Assembly (NCBI GenBank): GCA_045106335.1
Contig: JBGCEM010000216.1
Coordinates: 1 to 36,492, forward strand
DNA length: 36,492 nt
Direction: 5' to 3'
Source of the DNA: Aliishimia sp045106335
Lineage (GTDB): Bacteria; Pseudomonadota; Alphaproteobacteria; Rhodobacterales; Rhodobacteraceae
The notes under the pieces were generated by a model that searched no databases, had not been told where the DNA came from, and saw only the letters and a program-made list of their open reading frames with translations. The position numbers were made by a program, and so were the translations under genes. This document shows positions 29,589 through 36,492 of this stretch, in pieces; positions within the stretch are counted from its first letter, which is position 1; each line of letters opens with the position of its first letter.

Positions 29589-30518
29589 ATGATTGACCGT
29601 CTTCCACCTTTAACTGCCTTGCGCGCCTTCGATGCGGCTGCACGTCATATGTCGTTTGCTAAAGCTGCGGATGAATTGAACGTCACACCTGCGGCCTTAA
29701 GCTATCAAATCAAATCCCTCGAAGATCACCTGGGCGCCCCTGTTTTTCGACGCCTGAACCGTGCGGTTGCGTTAACCGAGGCCGGCGAAACTTTGGCACC
29801 GGGATGTCGCGATGGATTTACCAGTCTTGCCGCCGCTTGGTCCGCAACAAAGCGCGTGCAAGATAACACGACTTTAACTGTTACAGCCGGACCTGCCTTC
29901 ACGGCCAAGTGGATGGCACCTCGGTTGTTTGAGTTTGCCCAAGCTCATCCCGAGATCGAACTGCGTTTTTCGGCGTCCCTGAAACCAATGGACTTGGATC
30001 GGGATGATATAGATGTTGCAATTCGGTTTGGCTACGAGGTTGACGACACAACTTGGTCACACGCCTTTGCGCAGGAATGGGTCACCCCTGTGATGACGCC
30101 GGCCTTGGCGAAAAAATATCCAACGCCGCAGCATTTAAAGGACGCGGTCTTGATCGTGGACCACTCGCTGTCTTTCTTAAAGCCCCAGATAGGTTGGCCC
30201 GAATGGTTCAAAGCGGCGCATGCCCCACCCGTTCCGGCCCAAGGACCGCAGTTTTCGCACGCTGATCATGCATCTGATGCCGCTTTGGCAGGGGTGGGTG
30301 TTGTGCTGGGGCGTCGCGCCTTGGTGATAAAAGACCTGATCGATGGCCGTTTGGTCGCCCCTTACAATTTAGCGCTCAATACTGGGGCGCGATTCCGTTT
30401 CCTGTGCAAGCGGGGCGCAGAGGACAAACCGCAGATAAAGGCATTTCGGGATTGGGTTATTGCAGAGGTAGAGAAAAGCCAGCCCTTTGCTGACACGATC
30501 CCGGTGCTAAGCTTGTAG
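29589..30518 (+). CDS. LysR family transcriptional regulator, GcvA-like
   Basis: 309-residue regulator. The N-terminal winged helix-turn-helix (residues about 3-62) begins Arg-Leu-Pro-Pro-Leu-Thr-Ala-Leu-Arg-Ala-Phe-Asp-Ala-Ala-Ala-Arg, which is typical of the GcvA subgroup. The recognition part has Leu-Asn-Val-Thr-Pro-Ala-Ala-Leu-Ser-Tyr-Gln-Ile. The effector domain (about 90-300) follows. The target is unknown; LysR genes often control a divergent neighbour, here the 36-residue gene 109 bases away. ATG 29589 is chosen by homology; TTG 29580, five bases after AAGG, would add three residues and has the better ribosome site. Confidence 0.9.
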   Translation: MIDRLPPLTALRAFDAAARHMSFAKAADELNVTPAALSYQIKSLEDHLGAPVFRRLNRAVALTEAGETLAPGCRDGFTSLAAAWSATKRVQDNTTLTVTAGPAFTAKWMAPRLFEFAQAHPEIELRFSASLKPMDLDRDDIDVAIRFGYEVDDTTWSHAFAQEWVTPVMTPALAKKYPTPQHLKDAVLIVDHSLSFLKPQIGWPEWFKAAHAPPVPAQGPQFSHADHASDAALAGVGVVLGRRALVIKDLIDGRLVAPYNLALNTGARFRFLCKRGAEDKPQIKAFRDWVIAEVEKSQPFADTIPVLSL

Positions 30519-30602
30519 CCCGCGATACATAACTTCTCGTTTAGACCATGAAAACCCACCTGCATAAAGCAACTGATGTCACAGTTTCTGGTCCAACGGA
30601 TC

Positions 30603-30623
30603 GACATCGCCTAAGGCGATGTC
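30603..30623. repeat. Perfect 9-bp hairpin between convergent genes
   Basis: GACATCGCC (30603-30611) and GGCGATGTC (30615-30623) are perfectly complementary around a 3-base loop. The hairpin lies between the LysR stop (30518) and the DUF465 stop (30656). It has no T-tract on either strand, so it could be a factor-assisted bidirectional terminator or a processed RNA end. Confidence 0.7.
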
Positions 30624-30655
30624 AACCCAATTTCAAAATTAACGCGTCACATGCC

Positions 30656-30820
30656 CTAATGCGACAATCGCTCAATCTGTTCCTTCAATCGCAGTTTCTG
30701 CTTTTTCAAATCCGAGATTTGGTAGTCATCCGAACCGGGCGCGCGTTGCGCTTGTTCTACCGCGTCACTTAAGGATTGATGCTTCCGTTTTAGCTCTTGC
30801 AGGTGCGAGCTTAGGGCCAT
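30656..30820 (-). CDS. DUF465 (YdcH-like) small protein
   Basis: 54-residue protein, a single charged helix with heptad pattern: Leu-Gln-Glu-Leu-Lys-Arg-Lys-His-Gln-Ser-Leu-Ser at the N-terminus and Ile-Ser-Asp-Leu-Lys-Lys-Gln-Lys-Leu-Arg-Leu-Lys-Glu-Gln-Ile at the C-terminus. This matches the DUF465/YdcH family in both length and motif; the family has no assigned function. ATG 30820 has AAAGGAG 7 bases upstream. The frame is open far upstream to 31168, but that part is antisense to or within the neighbouring methyltransferase and is not used. Confidence 0.85.
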   Translation of the reverse strand: MALSSHLQELKRKHQSLSDAVEQAQRAPGSDDYQISDLKKQKLRLKEQIERLSH

Positions 30821-30932
30821 GGGCAGTCTCCTTTGGTTGAGTATCAGACCTCTATGTAAGCACATTTTTCGAGTCGGGTCACGCCGCAGCTGCAAAACAG
30901 GCTTAACACCCGTTAAACGTGTATTGTTTTGC

Positions 30933-31694
30933 TTAAAACTGCAGCATTTCGCCGCGTCGCAGCACAGCGGCAATGCGATCTGTGTAATGATCCATGTCGC
31001 CCGGATGCGCGGCGCCTTTGTGCATATTGATCGGCGCATGCAGGCGCAAAGCCCCGCGCCCTTCTTTGCGCGCACGCAGCAAAACCAGCTCGCAATCACG
31101 CCCTTCGCGCGGACACAGAGGTTGGATTTGAACGCTGCCCAGCCGTGGATTAACCGTTTCCAAAGCATCGCCCAACCGGTCGGTTTTCAGGATCATGTGT
31201 AAATAGCCTTTTGGTCGCAGCCGTTTGGACGCCGCTTTGATCCAGGTCGATAAGGGGATGATTTCCCCCAAAGCAGGTTCGCGCATGGGATTGGGTGACG
31301 CAGTGCCATGCACGCGGTCATAATAAGGCGGATTGGCCATCACGTGATGAAAACGCCTGGCCTTAATCGCCTCAGGCAGGGCCGTCACATCGGCCTGGAC
31401 CACATCGAAACTAAGCCCCGCTTCTTGTCCATTGCGCCGCGCCAAGTCCGCATAGACCGCATTTCGCTCTACTCCCTGCAACACCAGCCCTGCGACACGA
31501 CGCCCCAGACATAACGCCGCAGCCCCTGCCCCACAGCCCAAATCAAGCACGGTTTCCCCCGCCCGCGCAGGAACACTGGCCGCCAGAAGCACCGGATCAA
31601 CCCCTGCACGATACCCTTTGCGGGGCTGCCATAGATGCAACAAACCCCCTAAATAAGCGTCTTGACGCAGATCTTCGGGGTCAAACGCTGTCAC
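30933..31694 (-). CDS. TrmN-like (YfiC) adenine-N6 methyltransferase
   Basis: 253-residue class I methyltransferase related to tRNA1(Val) adenine-37 N6 methyltransferase. The N-terminal Gly-Tyr-Arg-Ala-Gly-Val-Asp-Pro-Val-Leu-Leu-Ala (27-38), the SAM loop Asp-Leu-Gly-Cys-Gly-Ala-Gly (51-57) and the base-binding Asn-Pro-Pro-Tyr (121-124) are diagnostic. A tRNA adenine target is likely, but related enzymes act on other RNA or protein. The start is GTG 31694, sharing GTGA with the stop of the DUF2007 gene, so the two are coupled. Confidence 0.85.
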   Translation of the reverse strand: MTAFDPEDLRQDAYLGGLLHLWQPRKGYRAGVDPVLLAASVPARAGETVLDLGCGAGAAALCLGRRVAGLVLQGVERNAVYADLARRNGQEAGLSFDVVQADVTALPEAIKARRFHHVMANPPYYDRVHGTASPNPMREPALGEIIPLSTWIKAASKRLRPKGYLHMILKTDRLGDALETVNPRLGSVQIQPLCPREGRDCELVLLRARKEGRGALRLHAPINMHKGAAHPGDMDHYTDRIAAVLRRGEMLQF

Positions 31695-31906
31695 AGGGTA
31701 ATTTCGATGTTGTTATCCGTCATCACCAAGGCTGCGCGCACGTAGTCTTCGCTGCGCACCATCATGCGGCGTGGGAAAATATCTATGCCGCCGTACAGGT
31801 TGCTTATGTTTGCGTCGAGCTCAAAACACTCTATATTCTCGCCTGATAGTAAGGCTGTGGCAAAGGCCATAACGGTGGGGTCGGTGCTGCGCAAAAGTTC
31901 TTTCAT
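31691..31906 (-). CDS. DUF2007 domain protein
   Basis: 71-residue protein: Met-Lys-Glu-Leu-Leu-Arg-Ser-Thr-Asp-Pro, then Ala-Leu-Leu-Ser-Gly-Glu-Asn-Ile-Glu-Cys-Phe-Glu-Leu-Asp and a final Pro-Arg-Arg-Met-Met-Val segment. The pattern fits DUF2007, labelled a putative signal-transducing protein, with a PII-like small fold in solved members. It resembles a dosage or interaction partner rather than an enzyme. The Shine-Dalgarno is weak. It diverges from the polyprenyl synthase gene across about 40 bases and overlaps the methyltransferase start. Confidence 0.8.
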   Translation of the reverse strand: MKELLRSTDPTVMAFATALLSGENIECFELDANISNLYGGIDIFPRRMMVRSEDYVRAALVMTDNNIEITL

Positions 31907-31947
31907 GGACGCGATTTAACGGGTTCGGATACGCAAAGTCGAGACCT

Positions 31948-32952
31948 ATGGGGTTGGGAATGGACGTGAGTTACAAACCGCATGATCGGATGGCAGAATT
32001 ACTGACCGCCGAGATGGGACAGGTCAATGCGTTGATCGCGGATCGGATGGCGTCAGAACACGCGCCCCGCATCCCGGAAGTGACCGCACATTTGGTCGGT
32101 GCAGGCGGCAAGCGGTTGCGCCCTATGCTGACTTTGGCGGCGGCGCGGATGTGTGGCTATTCGGGCCCCTATCACATTCACCTGGCCGCGACGGTCGAGT
32201 TTATTCACACAGCAACTCTTTTGCATGATGATGTGGTCGATGAAAGTGCACAGCGACGCGGACGTCCTACAGCAAACCTGCTTTGGGACAATAAATCGTC
32301 GGTCCTGGTGGGCGATTATCTGTTTTCGCGCAGCTTTCAGTTGATGGTCGAAACCGGCAATCTACGGGTTCTCAGCATCTTGTCCAATGCCTCGGCCACG
32401 ATTGCCGAAGGTGAGGTCCTGCAACTGACCGCAGCACAAGATCTGGCGACGACCGAGGCGATCTACCTGCAAGTTGTGCGCGGCAAGACGGCAGCGCTGT
32501 TCTCTGCGGCCACGCAAGTGGGTGGCGTGATTGCGGGCGCGCCGGAACCGCAAGTGAAGGCGCTGTTTGACTATGGTGACGCGTTAGGTATTGCGTTCCA
32601 GATTGTGGACGATCTGCTTGATTTTGAGGGCAACAGTTCGGCAACGGGCAAAAATATTGGTGATGATTTCCGCGAACGTAAGCTGACGATGCCCTTGATC
32701 AAAGCGGTCGCCAAAGCTGACCCGGACGAGCGCGCCTTTTGGCAGCGCACAATCGAAAAAGGCGATCAGAAGGACGGCGATTTGGACACAGCTCTTTCGC
32801 TGTTACTGCGGCATGGTGCATTGGATGACACCCGCGCGCAGGCCTTGGCTTGGGCCGACAAAGCCAAATCTGCGTTGGACACACTGCCAGATCATGACAT
32901 CCGCGATATGTTGCGCGATTTGGCAGATTACGTCGTGGAACGGATCAGCTAA
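31948..32952 (+). CDS. ispB: Long-chain polyprenyl diphosphate synthase (quinone side chain)
   Basis: 334-residue trans-prenyltransferase that lengthens farnesyl diphosphate with isopentenyl units to make the ubiquinone tail. The first Asp-rich motif is Leu-Leu-His-Asp-Asp-Val-Val-Asp (91-98) and the second is Asp-Asp-Leu-Leu-Asp (221-225). The residue five before the first motif is Ala89, a small side chain that permits long products. Decaprenyl (C50) would fit an alphaproteobacterium with ubiquinone-10, but the length is not proven. The start is uncertain: ATG 31948, ATG 31960 or GTG 31966 are all possible, with 31948 taken as default. The 3' end overlaps ispE by 8 bases. Confidence 0.92.
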   Translation: MGLGMDVSYKPHDRMAELLTAEMGQVNALIADRMASEHAPRIPEVTAHLVGAGGKRLRPMLTLAAARMCGYSGPYHIHLAATVEFIHTATLLHDDVVDESAQRRGRPTANLLWDNKSSVLVGDYLFSRSFQLMVETGNLRVLSILSNASATIAEGEVLQLTAAQDLATTEAIYLQVVRGKTAALFSAATQVGGVIAGAPEPQVKALFDYGDALGIAFQIVDDLLDFEGNSSATGKNIGDDFRERKLTMPLIKAVAKADPDERAFWQRTIEKGDQKDGDLDTALSLLLRHGALDDTRAQALAWADKAKSALDTLPDHDIRDMLRDLADYVVERIS

Positions 32953-33754
32953 GCTTAGTGGCCACACACCACCAATCGGAATGTTCCGTGCCTATATCAT
33001 ACACCGCCCGATGCGCAGCCTGCATCGTCGGATAGATCGCAAAACACGTGGCACCAGAGCCAGACATACGGGTCAACAGCACGTCTTTTGTTGCTTTGAG
33101 TGCATCCAAGGTTGTGTCAATTTCAGGCGCGGCGGCGCAGGCCGGGGCTTCCAAGTCATTGCGCTGAAGGGCAATCCAATCGACGCACGCGCGCACGTTT
33201 TCAAACACAGGGATCGTTTCGGACATGCCAGCATTGTCTTTGCGCGCCAAACCACGAAACACCGCCCCGGTCGGAACGGGCACGCCTGAATTGACCAAAA
33301 CAGCGGGCAGCTTGGGCAGAGTTGCCATTTGAATGTTCTCACCAATCCCCGACATACGCGCTGCACGCCCACTCATACAGACCGGAACATCGGCCCCCAA
33401 AGACAGCCCATCGCCCATATATTCCAACGCACGCAACACCGCTGCAGCATCAGAGGATCCGCTGCCAATGCCAGCCGCATGGGGCAAATCTTTACGCAGA
33501 TCTATACTGCCGCGCCAGCCCGCCAACTCTGCCGCGCGCCACACTAAATTTGTGCTGTCCAACGGCACGCCGCGTGCGAATGGCCCTGACACCTGAACGG
33601 ACATATCGACATCAGGTGTCAACACCAACCGGTCGCCAATATCAGCAAAGACCACAAGACTGTCGAGTAAGTGATAGCCGTCGCTGCGCTGCCCGGTCAC
33701 ATGTAGGGTTAGGTTGATCTTAGCCCCGGCAAAGGTCGATATCTTAGCCGTCAT
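32945..33754 (-). CDS. ispE: 4-diphosphocytidyl-2-C-methyl-D-erythritol kinase
   Basis: 269-residue GHMP kinase of the MEP isoprenoid pathway that phosphorylates CDP-methylerythritol. The N-terminal Ala-Lys-Ile-Asn-Leu with Lys12, the ATP loop Pro-His-Ala-Ala-Gly-Ile-Gly-Ser-Gly-Ser-Ser-Asp-Ala-Ala (91-104) and the catalytic Asp121 in Gly-Ala-Asp-Val-Pro-Val are present. ATG 33754 lies inside the last codons of the TPR gene (11-base overlap), so the two are probably coupled. It is convergent with ispB; both serve isoprenoid supply. Confidence 0.94.
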   Translation of the reverse strand: MTAKISTFAGAKINLTLHVTGQRSDGYHLLDSLVVFADIGDRLVLTPDVDMSVQVSGPFARGVPLDSTNLVWRAAELAGWRGSIDLRKDLPHAAGIGSGSSDAAAVLRALEYMGDGLSLGADVPVCMSGRAARMSGIGENIQMATLPKLPAVLVNSGVPVPTGAVFRGLARKDNAGMSETIPVFENVRACVDWIALQRNDLEAPACAAAPEIDTTLDALKATKDVLLTRMSGSGATCFAIYPTMQAAHRAVYDIGTEHSDWWCVATKLS

Positions 33755-35459
33755 CCGCTACTTTCAAAGGCGGCGCACCCTCTTCCTTTAGGACAACATC
33801 CAAACCCACATCCAATTTGCGCCGAATACGATCGGGATCTGCCTCGGTTGTGGTGGTGTTTAGATCAACGAAAGACAAGGCGCGCGACCACTGAAAGCGT
33901 GCCTCGCGGTGCCGCCCAACCGACCAATAGACATCCCCCAAATGATCATTCACCACAGGATCAACTGGCATCAATTCCACGGCGCGCTCCATATGGCCAA
34001 CCGCTTCCTCGTAACGCCCCAAACGGTACAAAACCCAACCCAGACTATCGACAATAAAGCCAGATTGCGGACGTGCCGCCACGGCGCGTTCAATCATATC
34101 CAAAGCCTCATCCAGCTTGATCTGCTTTTCGACCAAGGAATAGCCTAAGTAATTCAACACCTGAGGCTGGTTCGGATCCAGCTTCAAAGCCGCGCGAAAA
34201 TCGGCTTCGGCCTTATCCCACGCACCTTGGCGTTCAAAACTAATGGCCCGCGCATAATACAAAAACCACTTTCCGCGCGCCGTATCGTCAGGCGTCAAAT
34301 CCAAAGCGGCATCATAGGCTTGCACAGCTTCATCATACCTATCTTGACTGCGTAGGATATCGCCCATTGTGGAATGCACCAAAGGCAAAGTCCCATGTGT
34401 CTGGCGCAAGGTTTTCAAAACCTCCAAAGCCGCATCCGGTTTGTCCAACGCGCGCAACGCCCCGACGCGGCCCAATTCTGCTGCATGATAATCCACATGC
34501 CCCAAGGGCATCTGAGCAAAGGTATCCAGCGCAAGTTCATATTGTTCTAAGTCATCCAGAAGTTCAGCGGCCAACAACAGCGCATCCGTATGATCTGGAC
34601 GCAGCGCCAAAGCGACGCGCGCATACAGCAAGGTATAATCGGGCTGCGCCTCAGTTGTGAGCGCTGCGGCAATGGAATAGAACACCTCGGCCAAGCCATC
34701 CGTCGGGGATGTCACATGGGTAAAGGGTACGGGATCTGGACCGCTTAAAGCGGCACGCAACGCTGAAATTCCGGGATCCGTGCCCGCGCCGAACGCGTCT
34801 TCTAACGTACGAAGTGCGTCTTCGTTGCGACCTTGCTGAGACAGCATTTCCGCGCGCGCCATTGCCCCGCGTCTTGTCATCTGAACGCTGCCATCTGTGT
34901 CATTGGCAAAAATCGCCTCGGCATCCTCATATCGACCCAGCATGCCCAAGGCCAAAGCTTTGTGATACAAAGAAAATCCGCGCAAACCTTGCTGGCTTGA
35001 TAAGGTTTCAAATTCCGCCAGGGCCACCTCAGTTTGATCATCGCCCAGCAAAGCCCAGGATTTCAGCAATCCATCCACTAACGGACCTATGCCTTGGGTG
35101 CCGGCACTTGCGCGTGCGTCAATGTCGCTAAATTGACCACGGCGCGCCAAATCTGCAATCAAAACCATTTGCGCAACTTGGCTGCGCAAGCCATCGGCTT
35201 CCATTTTCAAAGCAACATCTAAGGAACGATCAAACTTACCTTGCAGCAGATTGGCCAAAGTCAGCTGTTCCATAAGGTCTGGGTTGCTTGGCTGGCGCGC
35301 CAAAGCGCGTTGGAAGTAGCGGGCTGCGGCCGTGTAATCATGCATGTCCGCGGCCCGCTGCGCCGCCAAATACGCACCACTAAAGCTATTCGCGCCCCCA
35401 GACTGCGGCAAAGCCACGATTGCTGCGGTTAACAAAGCGGCGCGCATAATATGTCTCAT
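33744..35459 (-). CDS. Exported tetratricopeptide repeat protein
   Basis: 571-residue protein with an N-terminal signal peptide (about residues 1-23, ending Ser-Gly-Gly-Ala before Asn-Ser) and a body of TPR helices from about residue 30 to 545. Clear units include Ala-Ala-Arg-Tyr-Phe-Gln-Arg-Ala-Leu-Ala-Arg-Gln-Pro, Ala-Glu-Ala-Asp-Phe-Arg-Ala-Ala-Leu-Lys-Leu-Asp-Pro and Ala-Val-Gly-His-Met-Glu-Arg-Ala-Val-Glu-Leu-Met-Pro. It should be a periplasmic or outer-membrane-associated scaffold; the partner is unknown. AAAAGG lies 7 bases before ATG 35459. The stop overlaps the ispE start. Confidence 0.88.
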   Translation of the reverse strand: MRHIMRAALLTAAIVALPQSGGANSFSGAYLAAQRAADMHDYTAAARYFQRALARQPSNPDLMEQLTLANLLQGKFDRSLDVALKMEADGLRSQVAQMVLIADLARRGQFSDIDARASAGTQGIGPLVDGLLKSWALLGDDQTEVALAEFETLSSQQGLRGFSLYHKALALGMLGRYEDAEAIFANDTDGSVQMTRRGAMARAEMLSQQGRNEDALRTLEDAFGAGTDPGISALRAALSGPDPVPFTHVTSPTDGLAEVFYSIAAALTTEAQPDYTLLYARVALALRPDHTDALLLAAELLDDLEQYELALDTFAQMPLGHVDYHAAELGRVGALRALDKPDAALEVLKTLRQTHGTLPLVHSTMGDILRSQDRYDEAVQAYDAALDLTPDDTARGKWFLYYARAISFERQGAWDKAEADFRAALKLDPNQPQVLNYLGYSLVEKQIKLDEALDMIERAVAARPQSGFIVDSLGWVLYRLGRYEEAVGHMERAVELMPVDPVVNDHLGDVYWSVGRHREARFQWSRALSFVDLNTTTTEADPDRIRRKLDVGLDVVLKEEGAPPLKVADDG

Positions 35460-35606
35460 AGTTCAGCCTTTTAATTCGTTACCAAGGACCGTAGCAGGTT
35501 CACCAAGCGGCGCAATGAAAACACCCCGAACGCCTTGTTTCCAATGCGTCTATCAACCAAGTCTTCAGAGTGCCCGCCCAATTTGAAACTTCAATTGAAG
35601 TACTGC
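35460..35606. other. Gap between the TPR gene and the PilZ pseudogene
   Basis: No gene is supported here. On the minus strand TTGCGC and TACGGT spaced 16 bases might form a promoter for the TPR gene, but the match is weak. No hairpin or repeat was noted. Confidence 0.3.
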
Positions 35607-35957
35607 ATGAGGTTTCGATGACTTGCCCCCTCTGCGCCAGGACAGAAGGGCGCAAAAAACCGAAGAAAACCGCCGCGAAATCCCACTCAGAAGCCTGCAG
35701 TCTTGCACGTGAATGGCACCAGCATATGCGTTACCATGCAAGATATCTCAGCCGACGGCTCGCGGGTTGAAATCCCGCAAACGCGGCAAGATGTCCGACT
35801 AAATGGCGGCGTCCAATTCGAAATTCCTGGGCTTGCCAGAATTCCAATCGAGGTCCGATGGCAATAGGGTGATGAAATCGGTGTGGCGTTCGATATACCA
35901 CCACACCGAAAAGGTCTTTTCAGATCCCAATTCAGCCGCGCGTTTTCACAAACATAG
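35607..35957 (+). pseudogene. PilZ-domain protein gene interrupted by two in-frame stop codons
   Basis: Reading from ATG 35607, the frame gives Met-Arg-Phe-Arg, a TGA (35619-35621), about 81 residues of PilZ-like sequence, a TAG (35865-35867), and about 29 more residues to TAG 35955-35957. The middle part has both c-di-GMP signatures: Arg-x-x-x-Arg (Arg-Lys-Pro-Pro-Arg, near 35664) and Asp-Ile-Ser-Ala-Asp-Gly (from 35739), followed by the domain's Glu-Val-Arg-Trp strand. After the TAG comes Gly-Asp-Glu-Ile-Gly-Val-Ala-Phe-Asp, the strand that normally follows Val-Arg-Trp in PilZ. No start codon lies between the first stop and the Arg motif. A decayed gene with two nonsense changes is the simplest reading. 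Confidence 0.65.
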
Positions 35958-35973
35958 CAACCATTTGGGCATT

Positions 35974-36492
35974 TTACATATTGGGATAGTTCGGCCCATC
36001 CCCACCCTGGGGCGTCACCCAAGTGATATTCTGGCTGGGATCTTTGATGTCGCACGTCTTACAATGCACACAGTTTTGGAAATTGATCACGAAACGTGGA
36101 TCCTGGCCGTCTTCGTGCACGACCTCATACACACCTGCGGGGCAATATCGCTGTGCGGGCTCAGCATAGTCTTTCAAGTTGACGTTGATCGGGATGGAAG
36201 CATCCGTCAGCCGTAGATGCGCTGGTTGGCTTTCTTCATGATTTGTCATAGAAAAACTGACATTGGTCAGGCGGTCAAACGAAAGCTTGCCATCTGGCTT
36301 GGGATAGTCGATCTCTGCGTGCTTGCTGGCAGGCTCCGTCGCATCGGCGTCAGATTTTTCGTGACCCAAGGTGCCCATCAACGAAAACCCGAACGTGTTG
36401 GTCCACATGTCCAATCCACCGCCAATCAGCGAAGCAACAAGTCCGTATTTAGACCACAAAGGCTTGACATTGCGCACTTTTTTCAAATCATC
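35974..36492 (-). CDS. Electron transfer flavoprotein-ubiquinone oxidoreductase, C-terminal part
   Basis: The frame is open to the right edge, so only the last 172 residues are present. The iron-sulfur binding part is clear: Tyr-Cys-Pro-Ala-Gly-Val-Tyr-Glu, then Asn-Cys-Val-His-Cys-Lys-Thr-Cys-Asp-Ile-Lys-Asp-Pro, giving the four cysteines of the [4Fe-4S] cluster, and the closing Trp-Val-Thr-Pro-Gln-Gly-Gly-Asp-Gly-Pro-Asn-Tyr. The enzyme passes electrons from ETF to ubiquinone at the inner membrane. The FAD and quinone domains lie outside the window. It converges on the PilZ pseudogene. Confidence 0.95.
   Translation of the reverse strand, partial: DDLKKVRNVKPLWSKYGLVASLIGGGLDMWTNTFGFSLMGTLGHEKSDADATEPASKHAEIDYPKPDGKLSFDRLTNVSFSMTNHEESQPAHLRLTDASIPINVNLKDYAEPAQRYCPAGVYEVVHEDGQDPRFVINFQNCVHCKTCDIKDPSQNITWVTPQGGDGPNYPNM

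Noticed and set aside
30903..30916. CtrA-like site TTAA-N6-TTAA upstream of the DUF465 gene
   Set aside because: CtrA sites have a 7-base spacer; here it is 6, and the match is best explained as a short chance dyad.
35570..35770. 66-residue plus-strand open frame
   Set aside because: It lies in a different frame from the PilZ-like reading, has no ribosome site and no family resemblance.
35762..35778. T-arm-like 5-bp stem with 7-base loop, suggesting a tRNA
   Set aside because: The loop lacks the conserved C of TTC, no anticodon or acceptor arms can be built around it, and the bases are explained by the PilZ frame.
35803..36216. 137-residue plus-strand open frame
   Set aside because: It is antisense to the conserved iron-sulfur end of ETF-QO over most of its length.
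1..36492. CRISPR arrays, insertion sequences, prophage or integrative element boundaries
   Set aside because: No regularly spaced repeats, transposase or integrase frames, or att-like flanking repeats were seen; gene content is core throughout.

Overview
The window comes from the chromosome of an alphaproteobacterium, most likely of the order Rhodobacterales (Roseobacter group). This rests on four things: the F1 ATP synthase operon atpHAGDC standing apart from any F0 genes; a 474-residue AtpD and a 186-residue AtpH that look like Rhodobacteraceae proteins; the gene pairs DUF2007/TrmN-like methyltransferase beside a long-chain polyprenyl synthase, and hisC-tyrA-extensin; and Shine-Dalgarno sites of the AGGAG type with frequent ATGA/GTGA/TAATG overlaps. 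I see no phage, transposase, integrase, CRISPR array or rRNA/tRNA gene. It reads as ordinary core chromosome with a few accessory details.

Layout. 1-4266: the end of a UPF0260 (YcgN-like) gene coupled to a threonine aldolase gene; a minus-strand pair (DsbA-fold HCCA isomerase, then an alpha/beta hydrolase) diverging from prs; and a small H-type lectin gene. 4324-9217 (minus): atpH-atpA-atpG-atpD-atpC, closed by a clear intrinsic terminator. 9218-15116: an unknown exported or anchored small protein, a SAM methyltransferase diverging from gloB, then clpA with a coupled M23 peptidase gene. 15137-18676 (minus): a two-gene unit for a MotA/TolQ-like channel protein and a 779-residue MotB/OmpA-like protein with a giant coiled coil. 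18759-24248: ChaC-type gamma-glutamylcyclotransferase, a DUF2125 protein, the minus-strand operon hisC-tyrA-extensin-like (each joined by an ATGA overlap), and a DNase I-fold hydrolase. 24427-25882: rpsD with its own promoter, structured leader and terminator, and tag. 25981-29005: an EAL phosphodiesterase gene, then phaA and phaB with two strong hairpins between them and a terminator after phaB. 29160-31906: two tiny genes, a GcvA-like LysR regulator, a DUF465 protein, and DUF2007 plus a TrmN-like methyltransferase. 31948-36492: a polyprenyl diphosphate synthase, ispE overlapping a TPR protein gene, a broken PilZ gene, and the C-terminal end of ETF-ubiquinone oxidoreductase.

How the genes relate. 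Energy metabolism (F1 ATPase, ETF-QO, a quinone side-chain synthase), PHB synthesis (PhaA makes acetoacetyl-CoA, PhaB reduces it), Phe/Tyr and His synthesis, PRPP supply and isoprenoid precursors (IspE) are core functions. A cell-envelope theme runs from 14139 to 21128: an M23 peptidase, a peptidoglycan-anchored ion-driven MotAB-like pair, and an extensin-like protein with a LAS-type zinc motif. Cyclic-di-GMP is represented by one EAL gene and a PilZ reading frame interrupted by two stop codons.

The observations most worth following are the MotA/MotB-like pair with its roughly 600-residue coiled coil, the PilZ pseudogene at 35607-35957 (no ordinary open frame covers it), the rpsD leader in which one CCCTCT segment can pair with either of two AGAGG copies (the second being the ribosome-binding site), and the two large dyads between phaA and phaB.
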